Part shown: positions 62,680 to 64,000 of the stretch, piece by piece
Numbering within the stretch: position 1 is the first letter of the stretch
Layout of the letters: every line of letters begins with the position of its first letter
NCBI RefSeq assembly: GCF_004005995.1
Contig: NZ_CP034767.1
Span: forward strand, 62,001-126,000
Length of the DNA: 64,000 nt
Direction of reading: 5' to 3'
From: Devosia sp. 1566
GTDB taxonomy: Bacteria > Pseudomonadota > Alphaproteobacteria > Rhizobiales > Devosiaceae
Made by a program: the position numbers and the translations under genes
Notes under the pieces: model-generated
What the model was told of the DNA's origin: nothing
Databases searched by the model: none
The model's input: only the letters and a program-made list of their open reading frames with translations

Positions 62680-63642
62680 ATGGACCAGGTCGTTCTCGGA
62701 AGAACCGGGCTAGAAGTAAGCGTCGTCGCCCTAGGTGCCGGCGGGCCTAGTCGTCTTGGCCTACGAAACGGCGCCACCGAGGAACAGGCGATCGAACTTC
62801 TGCGCGCGGCGATAGACCGAGGCATATCCATCATCGATACCGCTCCTGTTTACGGCACTGAGCCAGTCGTCGGTGCCGCGCTTGCCGGTCTGCGGGACAA
62901 GGTCGTCCTGTCGAGCAAGCTCCGCCCAACACTGCCGGACTCATCAAACGACAGCAGCGCGTACATCGAACCGGCCATGGTCCGCGAAAGTGTCGAGGCA
63001 AGTCTTGCCGCTTTGCGCACGGACAGGATCGAAATTCTGCATCTCCACGGCGTCAGGCCGCATCAATACCCATACTGCCTCGAGCATCTGGTCCCCGAAC
63101 TGCTGCTGTTGCAGGAAGAGGGCAAGATCGGCTTTCTCGGGATAACCGAGAGCTTCGGCGTGGACGCCGAGCGTGAAGTCATGCGTCAGGCCACCGAGGA
63201 CGGTATTTGGGACGTGCTAATGCTTGGACACAACTTCATCAATCCTTCGGCCGAGCAGTTGGTTCTGCCCAGAGCTCGGGCAAAGCAGCTGGGCGTCATG
63301 TGCATGTATGCCGTCCGGGGTGCCCTGGCCACTGCCGATGGTCTGCGCAAGTTGGTGGAAAAGTTAGTTGTGCAGGGGGAAGTTGCGCGCGAGGCGCTGG
63401 ACCCGGCTGAGCCACTTGGCATGTTGTTGGCTGACGGGGTCGCCCACTCCTATACCGAGGCGGCTTACCGCTTCTGCCGGCATACCAGCGGCATCGATGT
63501 GGTGATGACCGGAACCGGAAGCCTCGATCACCTGGACCAGAACATCCAGGCAATACATGCCGCGCCGCTTCCGCCGGAGATCCTAAGCCGCCTCTCAACT
63601 GTTTTCGGGCGCGTACACACGGCTACGGGAGACCCGGTATGA
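62680..63642 (+). CDS. Aldo/keto reductase
   Basis: A 320-aa AKR-fold oxidoreductase: LGRTGLEVSVVALGAGGPSR at the start, IIDTAPVYGTEPVVGAAL with catalytic Asp and Tyr, VVLSSKLRP with Lys, and EILHLHGVRP at the His position. The C-terminal VVMTGTGSLDHLDQNIQAI binds the nucleotide. 41 bases after the FAH gene, same operon; acts on a carbonyl or alcohol intermediate. Confidence 0.9.
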   Translation: MDQVVLGRTGLEVSVVALGAGGPSRLGLRNGATEEQAIELLRAAIDRGISIIDTAPVYGTEPVVGAALAGLRDKVVLSSKLRPTLPDSSNDSSAYIEPAMVRESVEASLAALRTDRIEILHLHGVRPHQYPYCLEHLVPELLLLQEEGKIGFLGITESFGVDAEREVMRQATEDGIWDVLMLGHNFINPSAEQLVLPRARAKQLGVMCMYAVRGALATADGLRKLVEKLVVQGEVAREALDPAEPLGMLLADGVAHSYTEAAYRFCRHTSGIDVVMTGTGSLDHLDQNIQAIHAAPLPPEILSRLSTVFGRVHTATGDPV

Positions 63643-63724
63643 TGGGCTATCAGGACCAGTTTGTCGGCCTCTCTTCGCCAGTTTTCCATTTGAAGCCCGT
63701 CAGCCGCTCGGGCTGTCGTTCCTA

Positions 63725-64000
63725 ATGCTGGGGTTTCAGGTGCCAACACCCACCCTATCCTTTAGCGCCTTCATTTTTCACGTCATGCTCCATCAGATCG
63801 TCATCATGGTCGCGAGGGTCACGACCTCGTACCGGGCGGTGGAGCTAGGGCTCTCAGATATCTGGATTGGCGTTGTGGGCGCGAGCTTTTCTCTGCTGCC
63901 GTTATTGCTCGCTACACAAGTTGGCACGAGGATCGACCGGAAAGGCGCGCGCGGCGCCTTCCTCGTGGGTGCCGGTTGCATAGTTATATCCGTGCTGGGG
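63725..64000 (+). CDS. MFS transporter, N-terminal part (cut by the window end)
   Basis: 92 codons open to the edge from ATG 63725. The product has a first helix (PTLSFSAFIFHVMLHQIVIM), then TTSYRAVELGLSDIWIGVVG and LLLATQVGTRIDRKGARGAF, which is the TM2-loop-TM3 pattern with the MFS motif (G-x-x-x-D-R-K-G-x-R). It probably belongs to the tct/FAH/AKR unit. The start is uncertain because no good RBS is seen. Confidence 0.7.
   Translation, partial: MLGFQVPTPTLSFSAFIFHVMLHQIVIMVARVTTSYRAVELGLSDIWIGVVGASFSLLPLLLATQVGTRIDRKGARGAFLVGAGCIVISVLG

Overview
The window looks like a G+C-rich alphaproteobacterial chromosome, most likely Hyphomicrobiales (rhizobia-like, possibly Devosiaceae). The evidence is indirect: many ABC importers, a tripartite tricarboxylate (Tct) transporter, a FeuPQ-like two-component system, a DUF1236 protein, and candidate RirA-type and EcfG-type sites. 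No rRNA, tRNA, CRISPR array, prophage or intact insertion sequence was seen.

Region 1 (1-14.8 kb) is transport. A polyamine-type ABC importer is co-transcribed with a hydantoin/Asp-Glu racemase-family enzyme (785-5780). It is followed by an SDR very close to E. coli 7-alpha-hydroxysteroid dehydrogenase. Next comes a minus-strand BtuFCD/FecBCD-type importer headed by a clear cobalamin riboswitch (about 9680-9875). A LacI-type regulator is divergent from an Rbs-type sugar ABC importer, with two tandem operator-like sites in between.

Region 2 (14.8-23 kb) has a MarR regulator divergent from an epoxide-hydrolase-like enzyme, with three copies of a GACAAC..GTTGTC-type site between them. An Fsr-like MFS exporter follows. 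Then a minus-strand cluster encodes three membrane-anchored alpha/beta hydrolases, one of them broken by an apparent single-base deletion.

Region 3 (23-40 kb) is mixed. It holds a DUF1236/SH3 envelope protein, a Gly/Asn-rich secreted protein in an operon with a FeuPQ-like two-component system, a DUF892 protein, a secreted phytase-esterase-like protein, a phosphodiester-glycosidase-like protein, a VOC protein, a lone receiver, two oxidoreductases with an AraC regulator, a BCCT transporter and a DnaJ/VWA pair. Two small hydrophobic proteins (53 and 45 aa) can be read on the minus strand.

Region 4 (39.5-51.5 kb) has an iron/siderophore-type ABC importer divergent from a methyltransferase, with a TGA-N9-TCA site (RirA iron box pattern) between them. 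It continues with a decayed PLP-enzyme remnant, a 2-hydroxyacid dehydrogenase and a complete dipeptide-type ABC importer.

Region 5 (51.8-64 kb) appears to be one catabolic regulon. A minus-strand CoA-linked operon (ADP-forming acyl-CoA synthetase, SCP-x-like thiolase, DUF35 partner, crotonase, MBL hydrolase) and a plus-strand uptake/degradation operon (TctCBA, FAH-family hydrolase, aldo/keto reductase, MFS) flank a LacI-type regulator. An identical palindrome, GACAACGTTGTC, lies in front of both operons. This is the most coherent candidate for an undescribed pathway. Its substrate is unknown but is presumably a carboxylate.
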